Source: Flavobacterium aeripolare (GTDB taxonomy: Bacteria > Bacteroidota > Bacteroidia > Flavobacteriales > Flavobacteriaceae). Taken from it: 64,000 bases of DNA. The notes under the pieces were generated by a model. The model ran no database searches and was not told the DNA's origin. It saw only the letters and a list, made by a program, of their open reading frames with translations. Positions 1 to 8,438 of this stretch are shown piece after piece (the stretch's first letter is position 1; every line of letters starts with the position of its first letter). The position numbers were made by a program, and so were the translations under genes. Location: the NCBI RefSeq assembly GCF_013294025.1, contig NZ_JABSNL010000001.1:354095-418094 (forward strand), given 5' to 3'.

Positions 1-318
1 TTTGAGTTGCCAAATTGCCATAAAATGTGCTAAAAGCATTTCTTCCCTTGGATTTTCAATTGTTTTTACAAAATGAGAATAACGTACCGATACGCTATCA
101 TCTTCTGTTACAATATGACTTACACGCACTTTAGAGCGCACATAAGCTTTACCTAATTCTGCTGCAATGTCGAGTATTCCTTGAAAATCAAGCTGTACAA
201 ATCCCTTACTGCTATTCCAATCCAAAACAATTTCTGGATGTAGAAAATCCTTCATGACTGCACTGTCAATTAAGGCATCAGACTTATAAAAACTTTGAAT
301 AATTTCTTTTGAAGACAT
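1..318 (-). CDS. NTF2-like / SnoaL-like protein (3' end outside window)
   Basis: Partial gene whose ATG is at 318 and whose coding sequence runs off the left edge after about 106 residues. The visible part starts MSSKEIIQSFYKSDALID, and contains a VLDWNSSKGF segment and a VRYSHFVKTIENPREEMLLA strand. This is the alpha-then-beta pattern of the NTF2/SnoaL fold, used by small ligand-binding proteins and some isomerases. The start lies one base after the stop codon of the LpxD-like gene, so it is the distal gene of the lipid A operon and probably translationally coupled. No substrate can be inferred. The family call is by pattern; the reading frame is clear. Confidence 0.75.
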   Translation of the reverse strand, partial: MSSKEIIQSFYKSDALIDSAVMKDFLHPEIVLDWNSSKGFVQLDFQGILDIAAELGKAYVRSKVRVSHIVTEDDSVSVRYSHFVKTIENPREEMLLAHFMAIWQLK

Positions 319-319
319 A

Positions 320-1249
320 TTATTTTAATTTCGTTAGAATTTCTGGTATTTTCTTAATATTGGCCAATTGCTTTAATTTCTCTCTTGATTCTTCAATTGG
401 AGTTCCAAAATACGTTTTACCGCCTTCTACTGATTTAGTAACTCCGGTTTGTCCTAGAATCACTGCTTTCTCACCTATGGTGATCCCGCTAGTTGTACCT
501 ACTTGACCCCAAATTGTTACTTCATCTTCGATTATAACACAACCCGCTATTCCAGTTTGTGAGGCAATCAAACATTTTTTTCCTATTACCGTATCATGAC
601 CTACATGTACTTGGTTGTCAATCTTTGTACCTGCTCCAATGGTTGTATCACCCGTTACCCCTTTGTCTATTGTACAAAGTGCACCAATGCCTACATTATC
701 TTTGATAACCACACGTCCTACAGAAACCAATTGATCAAAACCTTCTGCTCTTTTTTTATAATAAAAAGCGTCGGCTCCAAGAACTGATCCTGCATGGATA
801 ATAACATTATCACCTATAACAGTATGGTCATAAATAGCCACGTTAGGATAAATCAAACAGTTTTTACCAATAGTAACATTATTTCCAATGAATACATTTG
901 GTTGGATAATCGTCCCCTCACCTATTTTAGCCGTTTGTGCAATAGCAGTAGTAGCTTTTTCAAAAGGCTTAAAGTGCTGTGTTAAAGTATTAAAATCTCT
1001 AAATGGATCCTCAGAAATAAGCAATGCTTTTCCTTCAGGACAAGCTACCACCTTATTAATTAAAATAACAGATGCTGCCGAGTTTAATGCTTTATCATAA
1101 TACTTAGGATGATCTACAAAGACAATATCTCCCTTCTCAACCACATGAATTTCGTTCATTCCTGTAATTGAAAAAAGAGCATCGCCCACATAATCACAAT
1201 TGATTATGCTAGCGATTTCCTTTAAAGATTGGGTATTTGAAAATTTCAT
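320..1249 (-). CDS. LpxD-like UDP-3-O-acylglucosamine N-acyltransferase paralogue
   Basis: 309-residue left-handed beta-helix acyltransferase. Residues 1-95 resemble the uridine-binding N-terminal domain of LpxD. From about residue 100 there are hexapeptide repeats (IIQPNVFIGNNVTIGKN and similar). The segment DNQVHVGHDTVIG keeps the His at about position 218 that aligns with the catalytic His of LpxD. It is shorter than the true LpxD of the same operon (347 residues) and differs around this site. It may N-acylate a different sugar nucleotide or give a second acyl specificity. The gene is 11 bp downstream of efp. A second LpxD-like gene next to efp is, to my knowledge, common in Flavobacteriaceae. 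The family is certain, the exact substrate is not. Confidence 0.85.
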   Translation of the reverse strand: MKFSNTQSLKEIASIINCDYVGDALFSITGMNEIHVVEKGDIVFVDHPKYYDKALNSAASVILINKVVACPEGKALLISEDPFRDFNTLTQHFKPFEKATTAIAQTAKIGEGTIIQPNVFIGNNVTIGKNCLIYPNVAIYDHTVIGDNVIIHAGSVLGADAFYYKKRAEGFDQLVSVGRVVIKDNVGIGALCTIDKGVTGDTTIGAGTKIDNQVHVGHDTVIGKKCLIASQTGIAGCVIIEDEVTIWGQVGTTSGITIGEKAVILGQTGVTKSVEGGKTYFGTPIEESREKLKQLANIKKIPEILTKLK

Positions 1250-1260
1250 ATACTAATCAA

Positions 1261-1827
1261 TTATTCCTTAACGCGCTCCATGTAGTTTCCAGAAGCCGTG
1301 TCAATTTTGATTTTGTCCCCTTCATTAATAAACAAAGGAACGTTGATTTGAGCACCAGTTTCTACCGTAGCAGATTTTGTAGCGTTTGTAGCCGTGTTTC
1401 CTTTAACACCTGGCTCAGCATAAGTCACTTCAAGTACAACAGAAGCTGGCATATCTACAGAAAGAGGTAAATCAGTCTCTGTATTAATACTTACCATAAC
1501 GCTTTCACCTTCTTTTAATAAATCTGGTGAGTCAAGGATATTTTTATTCAATGAGATTTGCTCAAAAGACTCTGTATTCATGAAATGAAATTCATCTCCT
1601 TCAGGATACAAAAATTGAAATTTATGGTTTTCAACACGAACTTCCTCAATTTTGTGACCAGCAGAAAAAGTGTTATCTAAAACTTTTCCGTTACTTAAAC
1701 TTCTTAGTTTAGTTCTAACAAATGCAGGTCCTTTTCCAGGCTTCACGTGTAAAAATTCAATAATTTTGTAAATATCGTTATTGTACTTAATACACAATCC
1801 GTTTTTAATGTCTGATGTTGATGCCAT
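1261..1827 (-). CDS. efp: elongation factor P
   Basis: 188-residue EF-P, the usual length for the family. It binds ribosomes stalled on polyproline stretches and promotes peptide bond formation. The N-terminal KOW-like domain carries VKPGKGPAF; the Lys in PGKG (about residue 32) is at the position that is modified in many bacteria. The central and C-terminal OB domains follow, ending near KIDTASGNYMERVKE. It sits between lpxA and the LpxD-like gene on the same strand, so it is probably co-transcribed with lipid A genes. No modification gene is visible in the window. Confidence 0.97.
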   Translation of the reverse strand: MASTSDIKNGLCIKYNNDIYKIIEFLHVKPGKGPAFVRTKLRSLSNGKVLDNTFSAGHKIEEVRVENHKFQFLYPEGDEFHFMNTESFEQISLNKNILDSPDLLKEGESVMVSINTETDLPLSVDMPASVVLEVTYAEPGVKGNTATNATKSATVETGAQINVPLFINEGDKIKIDTASGNYMERVKE

Positions 1828-1926
1828 TATTTTTTATTTTGGCTACCACTTTCCGTCGTAGCAATTTATATTAATTTTTATGTTTTATTACACAACTCAA
1901 TTGCTGCACAATTTGGAGATTATTAA

Positions 1927-2712
1927 TTAATAATTCCCAGTATATCCCTTCATTACACCACGAGACGAATTTCTAATAAAATCAATGATTTCATCGCGTT
2001 CTGGAGTTGCTTCCATCTCTGCTTCGATAATTCCTAATGCTTGTGTAACGTTATAATTTTTTTGGTACAAAATTCTATAAATCTCTTGAATTTCTTTAAT
2101 CTTCTCAGATGTAAATCCTCTTCTTCTAAGTCCTACAGAGTTAATCCCTACATAAGACAAAGGCTCTTTTGCTGCTTTTGTAAATGGCGGAACGTCTTTT
2201 CTAACTAAAGATCCTCCAGAAACCATAGCGTGATCTCCTACACTAATGAACTGATGAATTGCTGCCAATCCTCCAATTACTGCATGATTTCCTATCGTTA
2301 CGTGACCACCTAGTAATACACCGTTTACAATAATTGCATTGTTTCCTACATGGCAATCGTGTGCAATATGTGCAGCAGCCATGATTAAACAATTGTTACC
2401 TATCAATGTTTGCCCTGATGCAACCGTACCCCTATTTATGGTAACGCACTCTCTAATGGTACAGTTATCCCCTATTATTGCCAACGATTCCTCACCACCA
2501 AATTTTAAATCTTGTGGTACTGCCGAAATTACTGCTCCTGGAAATATATTGCAGTTCTTTCCAATTCGGGCACCTTCCATAATGGTGACATTCGATCCTA
2601 TCCATGTTCCGTCACCTATTACCACATTATTGTGAATAGTTGTAAAAGGTTCGATAACTACATTTTTGGCGATTTTTGCGCCAGGATGAACATATGCTAA
2701 AGGTTGATTCAT
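1927..2712 (-). CDS. lpxA: acyl-ACP--UDP-N-acetylglucosamine O-acyltransferase
   Basis: 261-residue LpxA, catalysing the first step of lipid A synthesis, transfer of an R-3-hydroxyacyl chain from ACP to the 3-OH of UDP-GlcNAc in the cytoplasm. It is built of hexapeptide repeats from residue 1 (YVHPGAKIAKNVVI) to about 185, with the catalytic motif AHIAHDCHVG (His about 118). The C-terminal helical part includes LRRRGFTSEKIKEIQEIYR, typical of LpxA. It lies 72 bp downstream of lpxC-fabZ and 99 bp upstream of efp. All three acylation and deacetylation steps of early lipid A synthesis are therefore in one operon. Confidence 0.97.
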   Translation of the reverse strand: MNQPLAYVHPGAKIAKNVVIEPFTTIHNNVVIGDGTWIGSNVTIMEGARIGKNCNIFPGAVISAVPQDLKFGGEESLAIIGDNCTIRECVTINRGTVASGQTLIGNNCLIMAAAHIAHDCHVGNNAIIVNGVLLGGHVTIGNHAVIGGLAAIHQFISVGDHAMVSGGSLVRKDVPPFTKAAKEPLSYVGINSVGLRRRGFTSEKIKEIQEIYRILYQKNYNVTQALGIIEAEMEATPERDEIIDFIRNSSRGVMKGYTGNY

Positions 2713-2784
2713 CTGCTTTTTTTTATGTTTGCATTAATTATAAAAAGTGAGCTAATATACTGCTCACTTATTTACAATCCTATT

Positions 2785-4173
2785 TTATTGTTTTTTGGCA
2801 ATTTGAGCCATTAATTCTGCTTCTGCAACTAATTTACCGTTAGCATATGCATTTGCTTGCATGTGACAGATCCCTCTTCTAATAGGAGTAATCAAATCAC
2901 ATTTAAAAATTAAAGTATCTCCAGGCAATACTTTATGCTTGAATTTTACATTATCAATTTTCATGAAATAAGTCAAGTAATTCTCAGGATCTGGTACGGT
3001 GCTTAGTACTAAGATTCCTCCTGTTTGAGCCATAGCTTCAACAATTAAAACCCCTGGCATTACTGGCGCTTCTGGAAAATGACCTACAAAGAAATTCTCA
3101 TTCATTGTAACATTCTTCATTCCCACAACATGCGTTTCTGACATTTCGATAATTCTATCAATCAATAAAAATGGTGGTCTGTGAGGCAATACCGCCATAA
3201 TTTTATGAATATCCATTAACGGCTCTAAATTCAAGTCGTAAACAGGCACATAATTGCGTTGTTCGATTTTTATAATTTTAGCCATTTTTTTAGCAAACTG
3301 TGTGTTTACAAAATGACCTGGTTTATTTGCAATAATCTTACCTTGGATTTTAGTACCTATCAAAGCTAGATCTCCTAAAACATCAAGTAACTTATGTCTT
3401 GCTGCTTCATTAGGATAGTGCAATGTAAGATTGTCTAAAATACCATTAGGTTTTACATTGATATCATCCTTACCAAAAGCAACTTTTAAGTTTTGCATTG
3501 TAGTTTCAGAAATCTCTTTATCAACATAAACAATAGCGTTATTTAAATCACCACCTTTAATTAATCCGTTATCTAATAATGCTTCTAGTTCATGTAAAAA
3601 ACTAAAAGTTCTAGAACTAGCGATCTCTTGTTTAAAGTCGGCTAGGCTCTTTAAATTTGCATTTTGAGTTCCTAAAATTTTAGTCCCAAAATCAACCATT
3701 GTAGTAACAGAGTACGAATCACTAGGCATCACTAGTATTTCGCTTCCAGATGCTTCATCTGTATACGAAATCACTTCTTTAACCACATAAACATTACGTT
3801 TACCATTTTGCTCTTCGATACCAGCATTTTCAAGTGCTTCAACAAAATATTTAGATGAACCGTCCATAATAGGAAGTTCAGAAGCGTTTAATTCGATAAT
3901 CACATTATCTAAATCACAACCTACTAAAGCTGCTAAAACATGCTCAGGAGTTTGAATTTTAACGCCTAACTTCTCTAAATTAGTTCCTCTTTGTGTGTTT
4001 ACTACGTAGTTAGCATCAGCTTCTACCACTGGCTGCCCTTCTAGATCAACTCTAACAAATGTAAAACCATTATTTATAGGAGCTGGTTTAAAAGTCATCT
4101 TAACTTCCTTACCAGTATGGAGTCCAACACCCGTTAGTGAGACTTCGGTTTTGATGGTCTTCTGTTTAACCAT
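2785..4173 (-). CDS. lpxC-fabZ: bifunctional UDP-3-O-acyl-GlcNAc deacetylase / 3-hydroxyacyl-ACP dehydratase fusion
   Basis: 462-residue fusion. Residues 1 to about 305 are LpxC, the zinc deacetylase that commits UDP-acyl-GlcNAc to lipid A. The zinc ligands are visible as TPEHVL (His about 78) and ARHKLLDVLGDL (His about 260, Asp about 264). Residues about 320-462 are FabZ, with LPHRPPFLLIDR and the catalytic GHFPEAPVMPGVLIVEAMAQ (His about 365, Glu about 379). This fusion is characteristic of Bacteroidota and links lipid A commitment to the 3-hydroxyacyl-ACP branch point of fatty acid synthesis. It overlaps lpxD by 8 bp, so the two are translationally coupled. Confidence 0.97.
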   Translation of the reverse strand: MVKQKTIKTEVSLTGVGLHTGKEVKMTFKPAPINNGFTFVRVDLEGQPVVEADANYVVNTQRGTNLEKLGVKIQTPEHVLAALVGCDLDNVIIELNASELPIMDGSSKYFVEALENAGIEEQNGKRNVYVVKEVISYTDEASGSEILVMPSDSYSVTTMVDFGTKILGTQNANLKSLADFKQEIASSRTFSFLHELEALLDNGLIKGGDLNNAIVYVDKEISETTMQNLKVAFGKDDINVKPNGILDNLTLHYPNEAARHKLLDVLGDLALIGTKIQGKIIANKPGHFVNTQFAKKMAKIIKIEQRNYVPVYDLNLEPLMDIHKIMAVLPHRPPFLLIDRIIEMSETHVVGMKNVTMNENFFVGHFPEAPVMPGVLIVEAMAQTGGILVLSTVPDPENYLTYFMKIDNVKFKHKVLPGDTLIFKCDLITPIRRGICHMQANAYANGKLVAEAELMAQIAKKQ

Positions 4174-5209
4174 TGTTTGCTTTTTTTTGGTTTAATATTT
4201 GTTTTTTTAACTCTTCTAATTCGTTTACAAGTTTTGGTAAGTTCCTAAAATGAACATACGACTTACTATAGTCGCTGTATCCAAATGACGGACTTCCTTG
4301 CAGTATTTCATTATCTTTGATGTTCTTACCTACACCAGCTTGCGCCTGTATGCGAACATTATCTCCTATTGTTAAGTGACCCACGATACCTACTTGGCCA
4401 CCTATCATTCCGTTTTTACCTATTTTAGTAGAACCCGCAATACCTGTTTGCGCAGCAATTACTGTATTCTCACCAATCTCCACATTGTGTGCTACTTGAA
4501 TTTGATTGTCAAGCTTAACCCCTTTTCTAATGATAGTCGACCCCATGGTGGCTCTATCTATTGTGGTACACGAACCTATATCAACATTATCTTCTATGAT
4601 AACGTTCCCTATTTGAGGGATTTTTTTATAACTTCCATCTGCAACGGGAGCAAAACCAAATCCATCTGCGCCTATAATAGCACCAGAGTGAATAGTACAG
4701 TTATTCCCTATTACAGTATCTGAATATATTTTTGCACCAGCAAAAATAGTGACATTATTTCCAATTTTAACGTCATCTCCAATAAAACAATTTGGATATA
4801 TTTTTACATCATCTCCTAGAACGACTCTAGAACCAACATAACTGAAACTACCAAAATATAAATTAGCACCATACTTTGCATCTTCTGCAATTACTGATGG
4901 TTGCTCAATTCCTATCTTTACGCCTTTAGCTTGGTCATAAAATTCCAGCAATTTAGAAAATGACATGTAAGCGTCCTCTACTTTAATTAAGGTAGTGGCA
5001 ACCTCACCCTCAGGAATAAAAGCTTTATTAACAATTGTTATAGTCGCTTTTGTAGAGTAAATGAAATTGTTGTATTTAGGATTAGAAAGAAAAGTTAATG
5101 ATCCTTCTTTACCTTCTTCGATTTTTGCTAACTCATGCACTTCAGCTTTTGGGTTACCAATGATTTCTCCTTCTAGTATCCCCGCTATTTGTTCTGCTGT
5201 AAATTTCAT
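4166..5209 (-). CDS. lpxD: UDP-3-O-(3-hydroxyacyl)glucosamine N-acyltransferase
   Basis: 347-residue LpxD, which adds the second 3-hydroxyacyl chain (amide-linked) to UDP-3-O-acylglucosamine. The N-terminal domain (MKFTAEQIAGILEGEIIG) recognises uridine. Residues about 100-315 form the hexapeptide helix, with LDNQIQVAHNVEIG holding the catalytic His (about 241) and DGFGFAP before it. A short C-terminal helix ends KKQILNQKKANNG. It is the first gene of the lpx operon. Its ATG at 5209 is about 90 bp from a TAnnTTTG promoter element at 5298-5305. Confidence 0.96.
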   Translation of the reverse strand: MKFTAEQIAGILEGEIIGNPKAEVHELAKIEEGKEGSLTFLSNPKYNNFIYSTKATITIVNKAFIPEGEVATTLIKVEDAYMSFSKLLEFYDQAKGVKIGIEQPSVIAEDAKYGANLYFGSFSYVGSRVVLGDDVKIYPNCFIGDDVKIGNNVTIFAGAKIYSDTVIGNNCTIHSGAIIGADGFGFAPVADGSYKKIPQIGNVIIEDNVDIGSCTTIDRATMGSTIIRKGVKLDNQIQVAHNVEIGENTVIAAQTGIAGSTKIGKNGMIGGQVGIVGHLTIGDNVRIQAQAGVGKNIKDNEILQGSPSFGYSDYSKSYVHFRNLPKLVNELEELKKQILNQKKANNG

Positions 5210-5297
5210 CTTATTTGATTGTATTTTTAATAGTATAAGATGCGTGATGACCGCAGTTCTCTAAACACATAAAAAAATGATTAACTTTTGATTCGCA

Positions 5298-5305
5298 CAA
5301 AAATA
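5298..5305 (-). promoter_or_regulatory. -7 promoter element of the lpx operon
   Basis: On the minus strand this reads TATTTTTG, a match to the Bacteroidota -7 consensus TAnnTTTG, about 90 bp before lpxD. No good TTG element was found 17-23 bp upstream, so this is a moderate call from sequence alone. Confidence 0.45.
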
Positions 5306-5331
5306 TAAAAAAATAGATTTTAAATCTTGAT

Positions 5332-6573
5332 TTATACAAGTTGTTTTGGGAAACAAATATAATATTTGGTTACCGCTTTTGATAATGATTTTAAATTCAG
5401 CTGATCAGATGACTCTATGACGTCTTCAACAGTACGGTCTTTCTTTAAGATTCGTATGGGTTCGGCCTCTTTGCTGTAGGCTTGATTTTTTATCTTTCCT
5501 TTAAATATAAAATAGTCTGTATCGTGTAAACTTATTTTATTTTCAGCTGCAAAACGCTCTTTTAAAGGCTGTAAATCTTCGCTTGGCACTTTTTCATTCG
5601 TTAATTTAATTTTTAATAAATCACGATTGATAATCATTTTACTCAATGACGACAAGATAAAATCAGCGTGGTACTGCCATGCTTTTAAGGCACTAATGAT
5701 ATCAAAATCATCTAATCTTGAAAACAATTCTAGAGTAGCGGCATCAAATGCTTCTAAGGTAATTTTGTTTTGTAAAAAAAACAGTAAAGCATCACTGCAA
5801 GGCAAAACAGTCCCTTTTAAGGTTAGCTCGCGTGCTCGTTTTAATATTTTTGTCAAAATTAATTCTGCAACTAAGCTTGTTTTGTGTAAATACGCCTGCC
5901 AGTACATTAATCGACGGGACATTAAGAATTCTTCTACAGAGTAAATTCCTTTTTCTTCTATTACCAAGACATCATTCTCCACGTTCATCATCTGAATCAA
6001 ACGTTCAGAATTCACATTTCCTTCTGCAACACCTGAGTAAAAACTATCGCGCTTTAAGTAATCCATTCGATCCATATCTAACTGACTCGAAATCAATTGC
6101 AACATGAATAACCTGTGGTATTCTCCTTTAAAAACCTGGATAGCAAGATCTAACTGTCCGTTGAATTTCACGTTGAGCTCATTCATGAATAATAGCGAAA
6201 TCTCCTCATGATGCACATCTTCAACAATACTGCGTTCCATGGCGTGAGAGAAAGGGCCGTGGCCTATATCGTGTAATAAAATCGCAATGTACAAGGCATT
6301 TTCTTCTTCGTCAGAAATACTAATTCCTTTAAAACGCAACACATCAACGGCTTTTTGCATTAAATGCATGCATCCTAGCGCATGATGAAAACGTGTGTGA
6401 TTTGCCCCTGGATAAACAAGGTAAGAAAGTCCCATTTGAGAGATACGTCGCAATCTTTGAAAATAAGGGTGCTGAATTAGGTCGTATATTAATGCGTTTG
6501 GGATGCTAATAAATCCATAAATAGGATCATTAAATATTTTTAGTTTATTTATTTGAGTCACGCTGTGTATCAT
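5332..6573 (-). CDS. HD domain phosphohydrolase
   Basis: 413-residue cytoplasmic HD-superfamily protein. The metal-binding signature is clear: HTRFHHALG (His about 63/64), ILLHDIGHGPFSHAMER (HD at about 101-102), and a later QLDMDRMDYLKRD. These are the motifs of dGTPase/SAMHD1-like dNTP triphosphohydrolases, so it probably hydrolyses a (d)NTP or related nucleotide. The start MIHSVTQINKLKIFNDPIYGF is typical for this subfamily. It lies 122 bp upstream of lpxD in the same direction, and may be a separate unit because a promoter element lies in the gap. Substrate is not determined by sequence. Confidence 0.88.
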   Translation of the reverse strand: MIHSVTQINKLKIFNDPIYGFISIPNALIYDLIQHPYFQRLRRISQMGLSYLVYPGANHTRFHHALGCMHLMQKAVDVLRFKGISISDEEENALYIAILLHDIGHGPFSHAMERSIVEDVHHEEISLLFMNELNVKFNGQLDLAIQVFKGEYHRLFMLQLISSQLDMDRMDYLKRDSFYSGVAEGNVNSERLIQMMNVENDVLVIEEKGIYSVEEFLMSRRLMYWQAYLHKTSLVAELILTKILKRARELTLKGTVLPCSDALLFFLQNKITLEAFDAATLELFSRLDDFDIISALKAWQYHADFILSSLSKMIINRDLLKIKLTNEKVPSEDLQPLKERFAAENKISLHDTDYFIFKGKIKNQAYSKEAEPIRILKKDRTVEDVIESSDQLNLKSLSKAVTKYYICFPKQLV

Positions 6574-6743
6574 TTTAGGTCAACAAATATAGGGAAATTA
6601 GATTTTACTTAAGAAAGTGTTTTTATTCCTCTTTTTTTCTACTAATCGAATGATTTAAGCAGGGCTTTTTTTCGAATTAAACAACCGTTTAAAATTTAAC
6701 ATAACATTAAGTTCGACTAGTTCGGTGTTTTGCGAACCAATTG

Positions 6744-6751
6744 TAACTTTG
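6744..6751 (+). promoter_or_regulatory. -7 element before the GbsR/MarR regulator
   Basis: TAACTTTG matches TAnnTTTG and ends only 11 bases before the ATG at 6763, implying a leader of a few nucleotides. An in-frame TTG at 6730 lies upstream of this element and so is unlikely to be the start codon. Confidence 0.55.
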
Positions 6752-6762
6752 CAAAAAAAAAC

Positions 6763-7272
6763 ATGGAAAATACAGCTAAAGAGAGAGAAGAGCTTATTGA
6801 AATGTTCGGGATGCATTTTGAATCATTATATCAAGTACCGCCACTGGCAGCAAGAATAATGGGCGTTTTAATTGTAGATGGATGTAAATCAGGATTGACC
6901 TTTGAAGCACTAGTTGAAAAACTGTCTGCTAGCAAGAGCTCAATCTCTACTAATTTAAAATTGCTACTGAGCATGGAGAAAGTTTTTTACTTCACTTTAT
7001 CGGGAGACCGAAAAAAATATTTTAGATCAGCGCGTTTAAGTGATCGTTTGAACAATTACTTAAAGATGATCGAAGCAGAAGGAAAAATAATAAATAGAAT
7101 GCATGAATATAGAGTCAAAACAGCTTCATGTGTTGAAGAAATAGCCAATTTGAATAATATTGTTTCATATAAAAATCATATTCAGCAAATTGAAAAATCA
7201 TTTGAACACACCATAGCTGAATTTAAGAAGATCGAAATCCAGAATGACATTAAGCAACAAATAAACAATTAA
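6763..7272 (+). CDS. GbsR/MarR-family transcriptional regulator of the RND operon
   Basis: 169 residues from the ATG at 6763. A winged helix-turn-helix is visible at about residues 40-90: LTFEALVEKLSASKSSISTN is the recognition region, then the wing FTLSGDRKKYF. The C-terminal part is a long helix, probably for dimerisation. GbsR-type regulators of this size often precede efflux genes in Flavobacteria. It is 22 bp upstream of the RND adaptor gene on the same strand, so it is likely an autoregulated repressor that responds to a pump substrate. The effector is unknown. The start follows the position of the promoter element at 6744. Confidence 0.85.
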   Translation: MENTAKEREELIEMFGMHFESLYQVPPLAARIMGVLIVDGCKSGLTFEALVEKLSASKSSISTNLKLLLSMEKVFYFTLSGDRKKYFRSARLSDRLNNYLKMIEAEGKIINRMHEYRVKTASCVEEIANLNNIVSYKNHIQQIEKSFEHTIAEFKKIEIQNDIKQQINN

Positions 7273-7294
7273 ATAACTAAGTAAATAATCCCAA

Positions 7295-8401
7295 ATGAAA
7301 AAGAGATACTTCATTAGCGCAGTGCTACTATCTATAAGTTTGCTATCGTGCAAAAAAGAAAATACAGAAGCTGCTGCCCCTCCTGTGATGCCATACAAAG
7401 TGGTGGAATTAGGAAAATCAAGTACCACCTTATTAGCAGAATATCCTGCTAGTTTAGAAGGAATTACCGATATAGATATTAGAGCAAAAGTAGATGGCTA
7501 TATCGAGAAAATTTATGTTCAAGAAGGACAAGAGGTTAGAAAAGGACAAATATTGTTCAAACTAGAAACTCAAACTGCCAATCAAGAAGCGGCTGCTGCC
7601 AAAGCTAAAATTACTGCTGCTCAAGTTGAAGTAAATAGATTGAAACCATTAGTAGATCGCAACATTATAAGTGATGTACAACTAGAAACTGCAAAAGCAA
7701 ACTTAGCAGGTGTAAAAAGTACCTATCAAGGTATTGTGGCGCGTATTAATTATGCAACAATAAAAAGCCCTGTAAACGGAATCGTAGGTAGCTTACCCTT
7801 GCGTTTAGGTAGTTACGTAAGTAGTCAAACTGTAGAGCCGCTAACGCGTATCTCTGACATTAGTACTGTTTATGCGTACTTCTCAGTAAATGAAAAACAG
7901 CAGTTAGATATTGTTATGAATGCCGAAGGAAAATCTTTCCAAGACAAAATTAACAAAATGCCAGCTGTGAATTTAGTCCTAAGCAACGGTTCTTTGTATG
8001 AAAGCAAAGGAAAAATTGAAACTTTTAGTGGTCAAGCCAATGCACAAACAGGATCATTTAATGTGAGAGCTAGTTTCCCTAACGGTAATAAATTATTGCG
8101 CTCAGGAGCAAGCGGTACAGTACAAATCCCGACAGATTTGCAAGATGTAATCATCATTCCTCAAAGTGCAACACTTGAAATGCAAGACAAAAGAATTGCT
8201 TTGATCGTTGATAAAGACAATAAAGTAAAAGCAGTGCCTATTGAAGTGCGTCCTATTCCAGGTGGGCGTTTCTACGTGGTTGATAGCGGACTTAATCCTA
8301 ATGATAAAATGCTTATCGAAGGGGTAGGTATTGTAGCTGAAGGGACCTTGATCAAACCAGAAGTAGTAGATTACCAAGCAACAATTGATCCTACAAAATA
8401 A
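7295..8401 (+). CDS. RND efflux periplasmic adaptor lipoprotein (AcrA family), system 1
   Basis: 368 residues. The N-terminus MKKRYFISAVLLSISLLSCKK is a lipoprotein signal with lipobox LLSC (Cys about 19), so it is membrane-anchored in the periplasm. The lipoyl/barrel-sandwich halves are around DIDIRAKVDGYIEKIYVQEG and YATIKSPVNGIVGSLPLRLG, with an alpha-hairpin between them, then beta-barrel and membrane-proximal domains. It bridges the inner-membrane pump and the outer-membrane channel encoded by the next two genes, 37 bp and 3.2 kb downstream. Substrates are not predictable. Confidence 0.95.
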   Translation: MKKRYFISAVLLSISLLSCKKENTEAAAPPVMPYKVVELGKSSTTLLAEYPASLEGITDIDIRAKVDGYIEKIYVQEGQEVRKGQILFKLETQTANQEAAAAKAKITAAQVEVNRLKPLVDRNIISDVQLETAKANLAGVKSTYQGIVARINYATIKSPVNGIVGSLPLRLGSYVSSQTVEPLTRISDISTVYAYFSVNEKQQLDIVMNAEGKSFQDKINKMPAVNLVLSNGSLYESKGKIETFSGQANAQTGSFNVRASFPNGNKLLRSGASGTVQIPTDLQDVIIIPQSATLEMQDKRIALIVDKDNKVKAVPIEVRPIPGGRFYVVDSGLNPNDKMLIEGVGIVAEGTLIKPEVVDYQATIDPTK

Positions 8402-8438
8402 TAATTGACAATTCAATCTCTCATATAAATAATCAAAT

